Below, one piece after another: positions 21,055 to 32,640 of a DNA stretch of 64,000 nt. A program made the translations under genes and the position numbers. The stretch covers positions 4,793,230-4,857,229 of the forward strand of contig NC_087079.1 in the NCBI RefSeq assembly GCF_026151205.1. Direction: 5' to 3'. Source of the DNA: Bolinopsis microptera. Lineage: Eukaryota > Ctenophora > Tentaculata > Lobata > Bolinopsidae. How positions within the stretch are numbered: the stretch's first letter is position 1; each line of letters begins with the position of its first letter. A model generated the notes under the pieces. That model saw only the letters and a program-made list of their open reading frames with translations, was not told where the DNA came from and searched no databases.

Positions 21055-21251
21055 TATATGGAAAATTCGTATCTCAGCTTCTGAAGGGCTTAGAGACTTA
21101 AACTTGGGCTTAAAATGACCGCAATATGCATATTTATATTAGCACTATGAAGGTATCAAAGCCTTTAGGGACTTAGTTTTTGAGAAAAATGAAAAAAACT
21201 AATTTTGACCAAGGCGCGATGGCAATGCCAGGCTTTAAGCTACTAAAATTC

Positions 21252-22210
21252 ACGAAGTTGAGTATATAATATTGTGAAAGTTAAATATTTATTTATATTT
21301 TAAATAGTTCTGGGGTTTCCATGTAAGATTTGATGGTGCCAGGTTTGTTCAGGCGTACATGGAAATTATGCGATGAATATATAGGTAGGTATATAAAAAG
21401 TTTATCAATATAAAAATAGATCCAAAAATAGATCCAAAGATTCACACGGCAGTCAGGGAACTTCCAGACAGGATGCTTTTGAAACAGGTATAATTAGCGC
21501 TTTTGTAATACAAAGTAGTAAGTATACAAAGAGTAGAAATACCTACTTTGTTGCTGTCGTATTATATTCCACTGTGAAACATTGTTTCTTGATTGTACTG
21601 TGCTTACTACTAAATTACAATTTTTGAGTTATCTCTCACAACCTTTGAGATTAACCAACGTAACTGGATACCCTGCCTCTGGAATTCTCAACAGTACTCG
21701 ACAGTTATTTTGAAACGTGTACCAATTTCGCCTACTTCTTGGTTCAGCAGTGAAACCTTGTCGTGAATATGAATGCTTGGTTTGTTGTCATTCCAGTTGT
21801 TACTCTTTGGGGTCTTTGTGTGATACTTGGTAAGTTTCAGACGTTACTTTAGCGATTATATTGTTGCTTGAAGTTAGTTCCTATAATCATCAGTGTATTT
21901 ATTGATAAGTTATTGCTATCTACGCAGTTTGTATAATAAAGCAATATCGAAGAGCTAAGAGCATCGACTTTCAGGTTGTTTTGTGTTGATATTGTGGTCA
22001 CGCAAACAGTGGCTTTTGAGAAGGAGGGTGACATATCATCGTGTTTCAATCAATGCTTTAGATGGTGTAAGTTTGATGGTCGACTCAACTATTCTGAATT
22101 TTCTTAAATATTAAGAAGTTCAGCATTGCACTATGAATAGCTCTTTCATGAATATGATATTTTCGTATTAAATTTTAATTACTTCGTGATGATGGGTCTA
22201 ATAAATTTAG
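21252..22210 (+). other. Leader region of CXC transposon
   Basis: Between the inverted repeat and the first clear exon. An ATG at 21769 opens a 20-codon hydrophobic stretch ending at a good donor (G-GTAAGT at 21830), but its phase does not fit the next exon. I see no better first exon. Confidence 0.35.
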
Positions 22211-24877
22211 GACCTAGAGATTAGTATATCAGAAGAAGTTGTCCCCAGAGTGTCTTCTCCACCTCCTGTTGACGATGAAATTCCAGGACCATCAGGAATA
22301 AACGTTAGTCAATACAGCTTTCATAAATTAGTATATCAGTTGTGCAGGCTAACAATGTTTTTTATTCTAAAATTAATTAAATTGTTTTTTAGCCTCTAGA
22401 CTCCTATAGGTTACTTATTTGTGATATTCGGTTTTCTAACGAGAAATGTATCCTCCAATGTTATTATTTTTAGAGTAATGAAACGGGTCCGGAATCCAAG
22501 ATCAAAGGAATTAGTCTCTTACAAGACGGAGCCAAACTTGCAAAAGACACGAATGCAAACCGAGTATGTGTTTTATGCAAAAAAGAAGAAAAATTTCCAG
22601 AACGTAATTTAAAAGGTAAAATAAAACTATTATAAAGCTAGTAACGTTTTAGTTAAATACGATTTGAATCACTTTTAATTTCAGATAGATTTATTTCTTA
22701 CAGAGTCATTTTGAGCTTTACTGTTTTAAAACGTGATGAAGCTTAATTTCACAGGAGATGACGATAAACGAAAGCTGGTGCACGAAGCTGCCATTAAAAT
22801 GGGAGATAGTGAAGTTCTAGACAACATAGCTAAATGTCCCGACACTTTTCGCTTCCACAATCAGTCTAAGTCCAATAAAATGAAAAGTCCAAAACAGTGC
22901 TTTAAAAATTATATGAGAAAATTCAAAGAATTTAAACCCAAATCAACATCGAAAGATCTGTCTCAAGAAGCACAAGGAACTTCCAGTGAAACTACAAAGA
23001 GAAAACGTGAAAGCACCAGGTCTAGATCAGCAAGCGGAGAGATACCTGACCAACCGAGTAAGAGATCTAAAGCTACAAAATGCTCCATCTGTCAAAAGCG
23101 CAAAGCAGGATCATGGCCAAATCAAACCTCACAGCTATTTAGAGTCTCTGAGATGAAAATTGGAACCACACGGGCTTCAAAATTTCTGAGTGCAATGGCT
23201 TTCAACGAAGATGATCTCTGCAGGCAATACATCTACTGCCAATCCGTAGGTGATATCTTTGCAGCTGACATTTACTATCACAGTGCATGCATGTGCTCAT
23301 ACCTGCTTTCATATGAGAGACAGGTTGAAAAACTTATGAACAATTTTCTTAGAGAAAGCGAAGAGAATATTCACGACGACGGATTGAAGGAGGTATTCGA
23401 AAAGCTTGATTTCCAAACACAAGCTTACAAGCTGACTGCTATCACAGAGTGTATAAACAATGATTTAGATCTTAATTTCAATAATCGAGCGACAAAATTC
23501 AATCTGATCAAATTCTTCGGAGAGGATATATCATTTTCCTACCCTAAAGACAGATCTGTGACCCAGATAGTGTTCAAGTCATCAGTTCCAGTATCTGGAA
23601 TCATTGAACATAACCTTAGAGATCGTGATGCAATTACGGAATGTGCAAAAATCTTGTCAGCTGAAATCAGTTCATATAAGTTTGAATTGGAGGACAGTCT
23701 GTGCTTGCCTAGTGATTTGGCTATATCTTTAGAGCGATTCAAAGATGGAAGGCCGCCTCAATGGTTGAAGTTTATCTCGAAACTGTTCTCAGGCAGAAAA
23801 GTTGTGCAGGGAGATTCGTGGTTTCTGAAATTTGATGCATCATTTCAGTTCTTTTCTTGTTGGATCTCTGGTCTTAAGACACCGATGCACTGTGGCATAA
23901 CACAAGCTGTTCACTGTCTGACTAAGTCAAGAGAACTTATTGACATCATCAACAGGTTCGGCTTTGGAATAGGCTACGATTCAATGAAAAGAGACGACAT
24001 TGAAATGGCTCAGACAGATATTGATACTGCGGGAAAGGATCGATGCCCAGTGAATAATTCTATAAAACCTGGGATTCCAATCCAAGGAGCTGTGGATAAT
24101 TTCAATCACAAGGAAAGAACTGATAGTGGGGGAGACGTCAGCAACGACACCGTTCTTGTCATATGGCAGAATGGAAAAGAAGATGACATAGAACCAAGGA
24201 GAATGAGTAAGCGTGATAATACCAAATACGCTGTAGACAGAAAACGAAGTCTGCAGCACACGTTACCTTGCCAGCAGTTAATGACGTCGCAGCTTGCAAA
24301 AAATTCAGGAGAAATAAGCGAGGAGTTTTCGCCGATCACTCATCACATACACAAGAACTCAATTTTGACTGAAGTGAACGACGATTTCTTTGCATGGTTT
24401 GTATCCAGACTCAAAGGTACAAATGATATTCCCAATTTTACTGCTTTGCTCAGTAAATTAACATCTAGGGAAGTTAGAATGATGACAGCGAGATCATTTA
24501 TCCCGATACTGCCGTATCCTGCCACCACGATGGACAGCATCTACACTTCTATGATGAACTTCAAAGATGTGCTGCATCAGAGAGGCGAAAGTTCTGGAGC
24601 ACTATGGTGTGATGAAGGGGTGTACTGTCTGGCTAAAGACATACAACTATTGAAACCGGAATTGTTCGGGTCAATATTTTTAGGTCTTGGCCCGTTCCAT
24701 TGGAGTAAGATAATAATGGGGGCAATCGGAAAATGGCTAAATCCCTCAGGAATTGGAGAAGCCCTGAAAAAGTCCGGAGTGTTTGCAGCTGATGTTGCAC
24801 TGTCAAGTGTTCTGAAAGGAGGTGATTACATGAAAGCAAAAGACGGCATTAATATGATTGCTGAGTCTATATTATAA
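22211..24877 (+). pseudogene. CXC-transposon protein, N-terminal half (three exons)
   Basis: Phase-compatible exons: 22211-22303 (acceptor TTTAG, acidic DLEISISEEVV), 22474-22615 (a zinc knuckle, CVLCKKEEKF) and 22755-24877 (acceptor TTTCACAG). The large exon has a basic Ser-rich linker (about residues 75-105 of the frame), a Cys/His cluster (CSICQKR ... YYHSACMCSYL) and a long region with no motif I recognise. A 714-codon frame starting at GTG 22733 would include intron sequence; the splice at 22755 is preferred because it joins in phase 1. The frame then runs into the LINE-D insert and stops at once at its TAA repeat, so the true protein continued at about 25977. It probably contributes DNA binding and transposase function, by context only. 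Confidence 0.65.
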
Positions 24878-25976
24878 TAATAATAATAATAGGATTATGG
24901 CCACATGGCCATCTCGACAAAACTTGAAACCCAACTGCACTCTACGCTATTGCAGTTCGCACAATATTATCAAAAAGAAAAATGTTCCTATCCGGAACAT
25001 TTAATGATTAATTATTTTTAGGACGTTAACATGTAGTTCTGAATTTAACAATCAAGAAACATTGATTCCTCGGTATTTAGCAATCAATGGGTTATTAGAC
25101 ATGAAATGTGCATATGAATCATGCTCACATGTATTTATTTTTGACATCAAGGTTTCGCTGAGATCCCAGAAGTGACCCTTTGACGATGCTCCACTCGCTA
25201 TCAGTTCATTTTTATAACATTGAAGTCGAGCTTTGAATGCGTCTACTGAACTGGCTTCTTTAACCGAACTTGGTACTTTGTTCCAGTAATTGGCAACACG
25301 GTTACTGAGGACCTGATTTCCTCTTTTATCTTTTAGGATCTTGGTACCGCTACGTGATATCCTGAAAAGATCTTGTCCATAGTCCACTTTACCCGTCGTT
25401 ATTTTAAAGGTTTCAATAAGATCACCCCTCATACGGCGCTCCAGTAGTGTTGTTAACTGGAGGATTCTCAGTCTCTCATCGTATGGTAGGATACCAATCC
25501 CGTCGATTATTCGTGTAAATTCTCTCTGAACGTCTTCTATCTTCTTAATAGTCCTCCAGTTTCCGTGCTCTGCTGGTAGATTCCACACTTGCACAGCGTA
25601 TTCGATGTGAGGTCGAACTAGAGTTCTGTAGACATTTAGCATAACAAATTTGTTACGGCAGATCAAACTTCGTTTGATCCAGCCTATAACAGACTTTGCT
25701 TTTTTCACGGACTTATCTATATGATCACTCCGATAACCCAACTGAGATCATGTTTTGCGAAAAAATCAAGATAGCACTGTTGAATCAGGAATTTTTGATT
25801 AATTGAATTATTCGGACATTTAACTACACCTAAATCCCACACAACATCAGGAAGATTGAAATCTCCCATCATGATTAGTTCGGTATTAGGGGCTAGATTT
25901 TCAATCGCTACGGACAGATTAGATAACATTGATTGACACTTATCGATTGTTAATGAAGGGGATCGGTACGTCTGCA
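24878..25976 (-). mobile_element. LINE-D, internally deleted CR1-type LINE fragment
   Basis: A minus-strand fragment with a TAA-type microsatellite tail at its 3' end (24876-24892 on the plus strand). The upper part (25977-25717) is endonuclease (YRSPS, MMGDFNLPDVVWD). The lower part (25741-25052) is the post-RT C-terminal domain (VYRTLVRPHIEYAVQVWN, LERRMRGDLIETFKI). The RT palm between them is missing. The fragment splits the CXC-transposon gene, which resumes with YEAFLESDEF directly after it. Confidence 0.8.
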
Positions 25977-28475
25977 ATATGAAGCTTTTCTCGAAAGCGA
26001 TGAATTTATTCTATGTAAGGAGGGAATCGATCTTGACGGCATAGAATTTGACATTGAACAAGTATTAACAAAAGTCTATGATAACTCTGACGGAAACGAC
26101 TTTGAAAACTTTCATTAGACAGATTACACAAAGCATTTCTTGAATTCAAAGGATCTAATCACGGAAACGAAAACTTTCTCTACTGGGAACTTTTTCTGAG
26201 AGACATGTTCCCATGTGCGAGAGACTTCGAGGTATCCGTCAGAACTGGAAACTGGGAACTGTTTCTTTCTGCAGTGGAAAGGAGCTTAGGAATCTTCTTT
26301 GGCACAGGAAAGCCAAATTACAGTAGATATGGTGCACTATTTTATCAAGATTGTTTGGATGTACAGAGGAAGTTCCCTGCCCTACACAAGCACTTCAAAG
26401 ATGGGAACTTTGTCTGTTACTTATCAGAGCGCAAAGGAAGTGCGATAGGATTTGACCAGGCCCTGGAAAAGGCGTACAACTTCACGGCTAAGGCAGCAGG
26501 TGGTATTATTGGGTCAACTCGCCAGAAAGAAGCAGTGGCTCTGTGGAACATCATAAAGCACCACAAAGATTTGTTTGTCTCTTTCTTAAAAGAAACAGCA
26601 GATATTGGTGAACACCAAGGAGAGCTGAACCATCTTCACCACGAGTTCAATCTTAAGTCTGCAGGGAAGGGCAAGTCTCGAGCAGAAAAACTGGTCAACT
26701 ACATTAAAACAGTAGGCAATCCGTTTGAAGTTGATAGCTCTGCTAAGCTGATCAATCTAACAAGTCGTGAAGTTGTTGAAAACACAGAGTACCTGCTAAA
26801 CTGTGTAGAATTTGGACGAGCAAACTATGCCGAATTTGTCCAAGAACGTTTAGTTGAAAAAAGCAAGAGTTTACACGCCTCCATAAGCTTTAAATATCAG
26901 TCTCCTTATATGTCCATTGAATCCACTGTAATGGCCAAACAGAAGAAGGTAAAGGTGCTCACAGACGACCAACTAAATACATCTGCAGTAAACTTTATCG
27001 AGTATGCAGCGTCCAGGGGATGGGGATTGGAGGAAGTGATCATTTATCCTTTAACTTCACGTCCAGTTTATCTACTAGATAAAGATTCCCTGAAGCAAAA
27101 GAAAGCCCCAAAATCGGATCTTGCCAAACAATTGTTGCAATTACTTGACAAGGAATCGATTGTGGTTAGCAACACAAACCAGATACCTCATGTAGAAACG
27201 ACAGCAGTTGTAATTGATTTTATGGCGATTGTCAGGAAATTGACATCAGTCAAGTTAACAGATGTCAAAACCTTCGGCTCATTCTGTGAGAAAATTCTGA
27301 ATAACGTGACTTCATATGGGCAGCAAAGTGAACAGATATATCTTATTCTAGAAAACTATAAAGATATGTCTATCAAAGGAGCAGCACGAGCAACCAGGGC
27401 AACCAAAGACGGCAATTTGAATGTAGGTGCGGTTTGTGAGGTGGTGTCTGAGGAACAGTCCTTACCATCTCCTTTGGATGATTTCTTCGACAGACAGTCC
27501 AACAAAATCAGCTACCAGAACTTCTTTGTAAAATATTGCTATTCTCACTACAAATCAGCAAAGCCACTATATTTGGCAGGAGGCTTAAAATCTGACCCAG
27601 ATAAATGCACAGTGATTTCAGATGGTTTAATAGATGAAGCGAAAGAATCTAGGGCATCTCACGAGGAGGCTGATGATCGCATTATGTTTTCGGTCAATAA
27701 GATTCATGCTTTATCAACAGATTGCAGTGTTTCTGTTGTGTCACCTGACACAGACATTTTCGTAAACCTTCTTTGCTATCTCCAAAGTGCATGGCATGGT
27801 CTAAATCTTTACTTGCTCAGGAAGGGCGATTTTAAGGTAAAGACAATACGCCAAAAAGAATTGCTTCCTCTACACTTGCTACTGGGTAAGGTCGAGTCTA
27901 GTTTAGTGAGAAGCCTGCCTGCAGGACACGCACTAACAGGTTGTGACACTGTGTCAAAAGTTGGCACAAAGTTGGCTTTGTTAAAAGCTCTTAAGCAGTT
28001 CAGTCATTTTATCGAAGATTTTGGATTGGATGTGCTTGACGAGGATATGCTCGAAAAAACAGAACAATTTTTAGTGAAAGTAGTAGCTAACAAGGCCTTC
28101 ATGAACTGTGCAACTTTTGACGAACTTAGACTAAGAATGCGGCAGCAAATAAGAAACATAAGATTTGTGGATCTACCATGCTCGTCAAATGAAATAAGGC
28201 AGCATGTTCGAAGGGCTTATTTCCAAGCAAGGTTATGGCTTGAAGCTGGAACAGGGGATGCATCCCAAATCCTTGATGTTACAGAATACGGATACGACAG
28301 CAATTTATCCCCCACTTGGTTTGTGCCTCCTCAAAGACCCCTTGATATACCTGAACCATGTAAATGTAAATCCTGTGTCAGGATCACCTGCCCATGCAGA
28401 CAGAAACAATATGCATGCTCTCACTATTGTAAATGTCGTGAAATGTGCAAAAATCCGATAAACAATGCGAATTAG
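25977..28475 (+). pseudogene. CXC-transposon protein, C-terminal half with nuclease-like core and CXC domain
   Basis: The frame resumes after LINE-D with YEAFLESDEFIL and breaks near 26103-26120 (stop at 26116). It then runs open from about 26112 to the stop at 28473-28475; the first ATG is 26205. Three acidic motifs occur in order: SHEEADDR (about residue 485 from that ATG), VSPDTDIF (about 513) and TGCDT (about 578). Their spacing resembles the metal-binding acids of PIN/FEN (XPG-like) nucleases. The C-terminus (about 712-750) is a cysteine cluster of the tesmin/TSO1 CXC type: CKCKSC, CPC, C-x3-YACSHYCKC. The whole gene would encode about 1,600 residues. LINE-D and the frameshift make this copy inactive. 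Nuclease function is inference from motif order. Confidence 0.7.
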
Positions 28476-28672
28476 CAGAGATTCAATTTATTTTTAGTTA
28501 TATGAGTAGACATTGTTTGGTAATTGTAAAAATTTATATTGTTAGACGAATTGTTTTCAGTACAAATCAGTTATTTTGATCATTTGTAAGCTTTTGTTTA
28601 TGCTGTTACTCTTCTATCAGATTAAGCCAGCACATGTTTTACTTTTCACAATATTATATACTGTAATTGTTG

Positions 28673-29033
28673 AATTCTAGTAGCTTGAAGCCTGTCATTG
28701 CCATCGCGCCTCGGTGAAAATTAGTTTTTTTCATTTTTCTCAAAAAATGAGTCCCTAAACGCTTCAATACCTTCACAGTGCTAATATAAATATGCATATT
28801 GCAGTCATTTTAAGCCCAAGTTTAAGTCTCTAAGCCCTTCAGAAGCTGAGATACGAATTTTCCATATACGCGTCTGATATGAAATATGGGCGTGGCCCCA
28901 CAGGGTTGGGGCTAGCGACACAAAATTCCCCCCTCGGTGATTTGAGTTACCAATGATCTATTTAACCCGAATCAGTAGCAAAAAACTCTGTACATCGAAG
29001 TGCACACTCAACACCTCCCTGCTACTGGAGTAT
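28673..29033 (-). repeat. Right terminal inverted repeat of CXC transposon
   Basis: 361 bp, the uninterrupted copy pairing with the left repeat. Between the stop codon at 28475 and this repeat are about 200 bp of AT-rich 3' UTR. Confidence 0.92.
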
Positions 29034-29136
29034 AGAGGCTTTGCTTGTTCACCAAACAATTGAAGCAGAAAAGAGGCATTTTCCCCGTAACAGCTTCTAC
29101 TTTTGAAGGATCATTTTCTGCAAAATCCTCGAGAAT

Positions 29137-29445
29137 GTGCCCCCAGGTGTGCCTGAGATGTGCCCCAGGTGTGACCCAGGTGGTTCTGCCCGAGGTGTGC
29201 CCGAGGTGTGCCCGAGATGTGCCCAGGTTCTTTTCCCAAGGTTTCCCAATTACCATGCCCGAATTTTGCCCGAGATGTGCCCGAGATGTGCCCGAGGTGT
29301 GCCCGAGGTGTGCCCCAGGTGGTTCTGCCCGAGGTGTGCCCGAGGTGTGCTTTGTGCCCCAGGTGTGCCCGAGGTGTGCCCGAGGTGTGCCCGAGTTTGT
29401 GCCCCAGGTGTGCCCCAGGTGTGCCCCAGATGTGCATCGGCAGAT
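29137..29445. repeat. 11-bp G/C-rich minisatellite
   Basis: About 25 copies of GAGGTGTGCCC with CAG and GAT variants. Repetitive open frames on both strands (CPRCARGVPE on plus, HLGHTSGT on minus) are by-products of the repeat. Confidence 0.85.
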
Positions 29446-30382
29446 TACCGAGTTACCTGAAATGTAATTCGTTGATGTACATGAATCAAGCAAATAGTTA
29501 ATCTTTGGAGAAGATTCGGCATTTGTAGGTGTAACCACAGCAGTAACTCAGTAACGTCCAGCGATCAAAATATTGATTAGATTGAGAAGCGGTTCAGAGA
29601 CATTTCCTGACTGAGAAGCTGCAAACTGATGAAAAGACATGGCTGCTGTGGTATTTTATCGTGGGACCAGTAGTTTCATTGTGATCGAGCTTTTATTTCA
29701 GCTTCAAATTGAATACATGAATAGAAGAATAGAAGAATGGAGCAACTTTTTTGATGAACTTCTATTTGATTTTTTTAATTTGATTTTGATGGAAATTTAT
29801 AATACAATCCTCTACTTTTCCATAATTTAATTCAAACGTTTCTCAATTGCACAAAATCGTCCGTGATCGCTATAAAATAACGTCTAAATTGGATCTCTGT
29901 GCAAGGAGAGAGTCTGAGTATATCTATATAATGACCCATTAACAGTCCCGTGCAGGTTAAAAGGTGCAGTTTTCAGAGATCTGACGTTTATACCAGATTA
30001 TGTTTAACAATCCTGCGGTACCTCAAAAAGAACTGTTAAATAACGGGTGTCTACGAATTTAATGGGTTTGAAAATTTGAAATGCAACCGTTTAAAAGATG
30101 GTTTGATGACCCGTTTTATTGCAGTGCAATGGAAAGATCAAAGCATGTGGGTGAATTTATTGCGGCTGGCAATCATGAAGGTCCTCGACCAGTATCATAG
30201 CATTTAACGGAATGCGAATTTCCATTGTTTCGCGGCCTATTTACTAATACTAGTGTAAAGTATGGTAAGGGGTAGGGCCATTGGCCGTAGGGGTACTATT
30301 GCAGATATAATTGGACGTATAAATGACCTGTTTCTAATATTTTATGATTACGTTATTTGACCGAATGTTGCGTAAACATACA
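29446..30382. other. Intergenic stretch
   Basis: AT-rich. I found no gene, repeat or terminus I can support. Confidence 0.5.
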
Positions 30383-30440
30383 TTATTTTGAACGGACATT
30401 AAAATGAACGCTTCAGCGTCCAATCAATGCCAAATAAAAT
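30383..30440. mobile_element. Truncated terminus of the 16054-16998 pogo-like family
   Basis: TTTGAACGGACATTAAAATGAACGCT followed by CAGCGTCCAATCAATG matches the right-end arrangement near 16920-16985, with the outer inverted repeat decayed. It is a relic end. Confidence 0.55.
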
Positions 30441-30516
30441 AAAGTTGTACTACTAAAATAAACACTTCTTTAACACTGAACACTTCTATAATACATCTTC
30501 TAATATAAGTGAGCTT

Positions 30517-30688
30517 CTAGTAAGCTTCTAGTAAGCTTCTAGTAAGCTTCTAGTAAGCTTCTAGTAAGCTTCTAGTAAGCTTCTAGTAAGCTTCTAGTAA
30601 GCTTTTAGTAAGCTTCTAGTAAGCTTCTAGTAAGCTTCTAGTAAGCTTCTAGTAAGCTTCTATTAAGCTTCTAGTAAGCTTTTAGTAA
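30517..30688. repeat. 11-bp minisatellite (CTAGTAAGCTT)
   Basis: About 15 nearly perfect copies of CTAGTAAGCTT with rare C/T and G/T variants. Every unit contains AAGCTT and most contain CTAG, so each repeat is itself partly palindromic. Confidence 0.9.
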
Positions 30689-30719
30689 CAGTGCTGGCAA
30701 AATACGCGCCAGCACTGTT
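30687..30719. repeat. Perfect 12-bp hairpin at the end of the minisatellite
   Basis: AACAGTGCTGGC, a 9-nt loop, then GCCAGCACTGTT. It abuts the 11-bp array and shares AACAGTGCTG with the satellite at 43766-57908. Confidence 0.75.
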
Positions 30720-30730
30720 ATAATATAATT

Positions 30731-31041
30731 GATACCGAGAATAAAATCGGTCGCTCGTTTTTTTCCTATTCATTTACAATTGTAATAGATTAAGAAGAAC
30801 TACCCGAAGGCAGCTGTACTCGGCAATAAAGATTGAATAAACAACAGCTAATTGGACACTTATAACTACCACCCTTATCCCGAAATACTAAGTATCGACC
30901 CGAAAGCAACCCAAAGAAATTTTAACTTTATTGCAATTCGTAAGCCACCCTTATCCCGAAATACTAGGTATCGAACTTTATTATAATTCGTAAGTCGTGA
31001 ATGAATGGGAAAAGCGACCGACCGACTTCATTCTCGGTATC
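30731..31041. mobile_element. MITE, about 311 bp, unclassified
   Basis: Imperfect inverted ends of about 30 bp (GATACCGAGAAT, then a CGGTCG-rich segment). AATT flanks both sides (30727-30730 and 31042-31045), a possible 4-bp duplication. The interior has two copies of CCACCCTTATCCCGAAATAC (30869 and 30947). No coding capacity. Confidence 0.6.
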
Positions 31042-31045
31042 AATT

Positions 31046-32059
31046 TGCATTTGCGGACGGTTATTCAAATTGATATCATTTCCTTTTGTTTGGGAGAGAG
31101 AGAGACACTGTTGCGGTCCACTCTACCCATGATTATGGGTTTTGGTCAAATAAGCATATAGTGTATTCTGCTTAAGAAAGCAGTGATAGCAATGCTGAGT
31201 ATATCACTAGTTTGAAATGTCACAAGACTCAGTCTGATGAGGCAGGCTCCCGCTGCTCCGGCTGTATGCATGGTGCAAATCCGTATGTGAATTTTCATAT
31301 TATGAATATGTGTATTATAAGTATTTAGTTCTTTTGTTCCTGTTGCTCGGAGCGGCTTGATGTATTATACACCGTCATATTGCATGAGGTGTTTTTGATA
31401 GATTGCGTCTTTGCAGTTTACCGGTTATTTCCCAGATATCATGATATTCACAGCGATCCAGTCGAATTGTAACTTTGTAACACTTTGTAGACTTGGTTCT
31501 TACATGTTCGCTACGTAACAAAGAACATGTGCTTTGTGCAAATTCAATGATGTGCATCGCTTTGGAGAGTTTATAGTATCAGTACTCAGTAGCAATGTTG
31601 GAGTACTGCAGTAGGTTAGAACCCTCAGACGTCACAACTTGCTATACAGTACCCCTTTCAATCGTCTCAATTTCAGCAGTTGTAATTTTCCGATTAAAAC
31701 TATCAAAATTTGATCCAGTCCAGAACTCCATGATTTTTGATTATTTCAATTTGAGCGTATTGAAAACAGCACGAATCGTGCTAATAATAATATAAATGCT
31801 AGTATAAACGTACTGATTATAAGAGATAGGACAGTGCTATAATTAGCTTATAAATAAATGTGCTTTATAGTAGAAGTTCTATATAAAAGTGATAAATTTC
31901 TTAATTTTCTGCGGCATGAACCGATCATGACAGCTGCCCTTGCCATCCGGCACGCAGTCAAGCTTGAAATGAACGGTTCAGTGGTCTAGACTGGTAGTGG
32001 TACCTGAACTCTAATCACAGTGTTTCTACCGCGGCTGAGAGAGTCCATTATATCTCAAT
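31046..32059. other. Intergenic stretch
   Basis: Holds a short GA repeat near 31095. No gene recognised. Confidence 0.45.
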
Positions 32060-32640
32060 TTCTCAATAGTTCCCATAGTCTCTGTTTATGAATATGATAG
32101 CTTCGGATATCTTCTTCTCCTTATATCGACATAAAGCGAGCTGCACTTCTGCAGTCATATCTTGTGTCGGCTCCCCCAAACTGCAGATAGCCGATTGGTT
32201 TGTCAAGGTTAAAACGTTAGTTTGTCCACCAATTATACGAGGGTATGAATGCATATGCACTGCATGGATACGTCTCGAGAAAGCAACTAAGCAGTCATCA
32301 GATGACGGGTTTGACTGAGAGATTAACAGATATTGTCCCTCTGACAGTGACTCCTGGGAAAGCACTTCAGACAAGCGGAGAGTTCCCCAGTTTAGTGATT
32401 TAAGTGCAAATCTCCACTGCTGGAGGGAGTTTCTTGTAACTGAATAACCACAAATGGTTTAATACCAAACTCACGAAAAAGTTTAACTATTAGATCATTT
32501 ATACCTCTCCCGTAGCTGCATTTGGATAGGTTGATTTGAGGTAAACCGCATAAAAACGCGGAGCAGATTTAGATTTGGGCAGAGGAACATGTGATGATTC
32601 AGTGGGTTTGTCTTTGTCGGTGGGTTTTATCATCCGACTT
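32060..32640 (-). pseudogene. Decayed unidentified coding region
   Basis: The minus strand gives consecutive protein-like segments in shifting frames. First PTDKDKPTESSHVPLPKSKS leading to PRFYAVYLKSTYP (32635-32520), then GINDLIVKLFREFGIKPFVV (32510-32445), then NSLQQWRFALKSLNWGTLRL leading into a 103-codon frame (32374-32063) with YLLISQSNPSSDDC and ALCRYKEKKISEAIIFINR. At least two frame changes are needed. Composition looks coding rather than random, but I recognise no family. It may be a retroelement or host-gene remnant. Confidence 0.35.

Larger units (their letters stand above)
20109..21251 (+). repeat. Left terminal inverted repeat of CXC transposon (interrupted by hAT)
   Basis: Pairs with 28673-29033. 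Matching blocks: the TAGCCCCAACCCTGTGGGG region, the GAAATATGGGCG region and the CTTCAGAAGCTGAGATACG region. Subtracting 774 bp of hAT and one 8-bp duplication leaves 361 bp, equal to the right copy. Confidence 0.9.
20109..29033 (+). mobile_element. 8.9-kb DNA transposon with 361-bp inverted repeats and CXC-domain protein (Academ-like candidate)
   Basis: The ends read TACTCCAGTAGCAGGGAGG and its inverse. The inverted repeats are 361 bp once the hAT insert is removed from the left one. Flanking TAG (20106-20108 and 29034-29036) is a possible 3-bp duplication; a TA duplication with ends moved inward by 2 bp fits equally well. The interior encodes one large spliced protein on the plus strand. 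Academ transposons are known to carry large transposases with an XPG/FEN-like nuclease and make 3-4 bp duplications, so Academ is my best guess. Without the hAT and LINE-D inserts the element would be about 7 kb. Confidence 0.8.

Noticed and set aside
29008-29538. 176-codon HLGHTSGT-rich and CPRCARGVPE-rich frames
   Set aside because: Products of the 11-bp minisatellite on both strands.
31970-32040. tRNA-like A-box (AGTGGTCTAGACTGG)
   Set aside because: No B-box at the right distance and no cloverleaf pairing.
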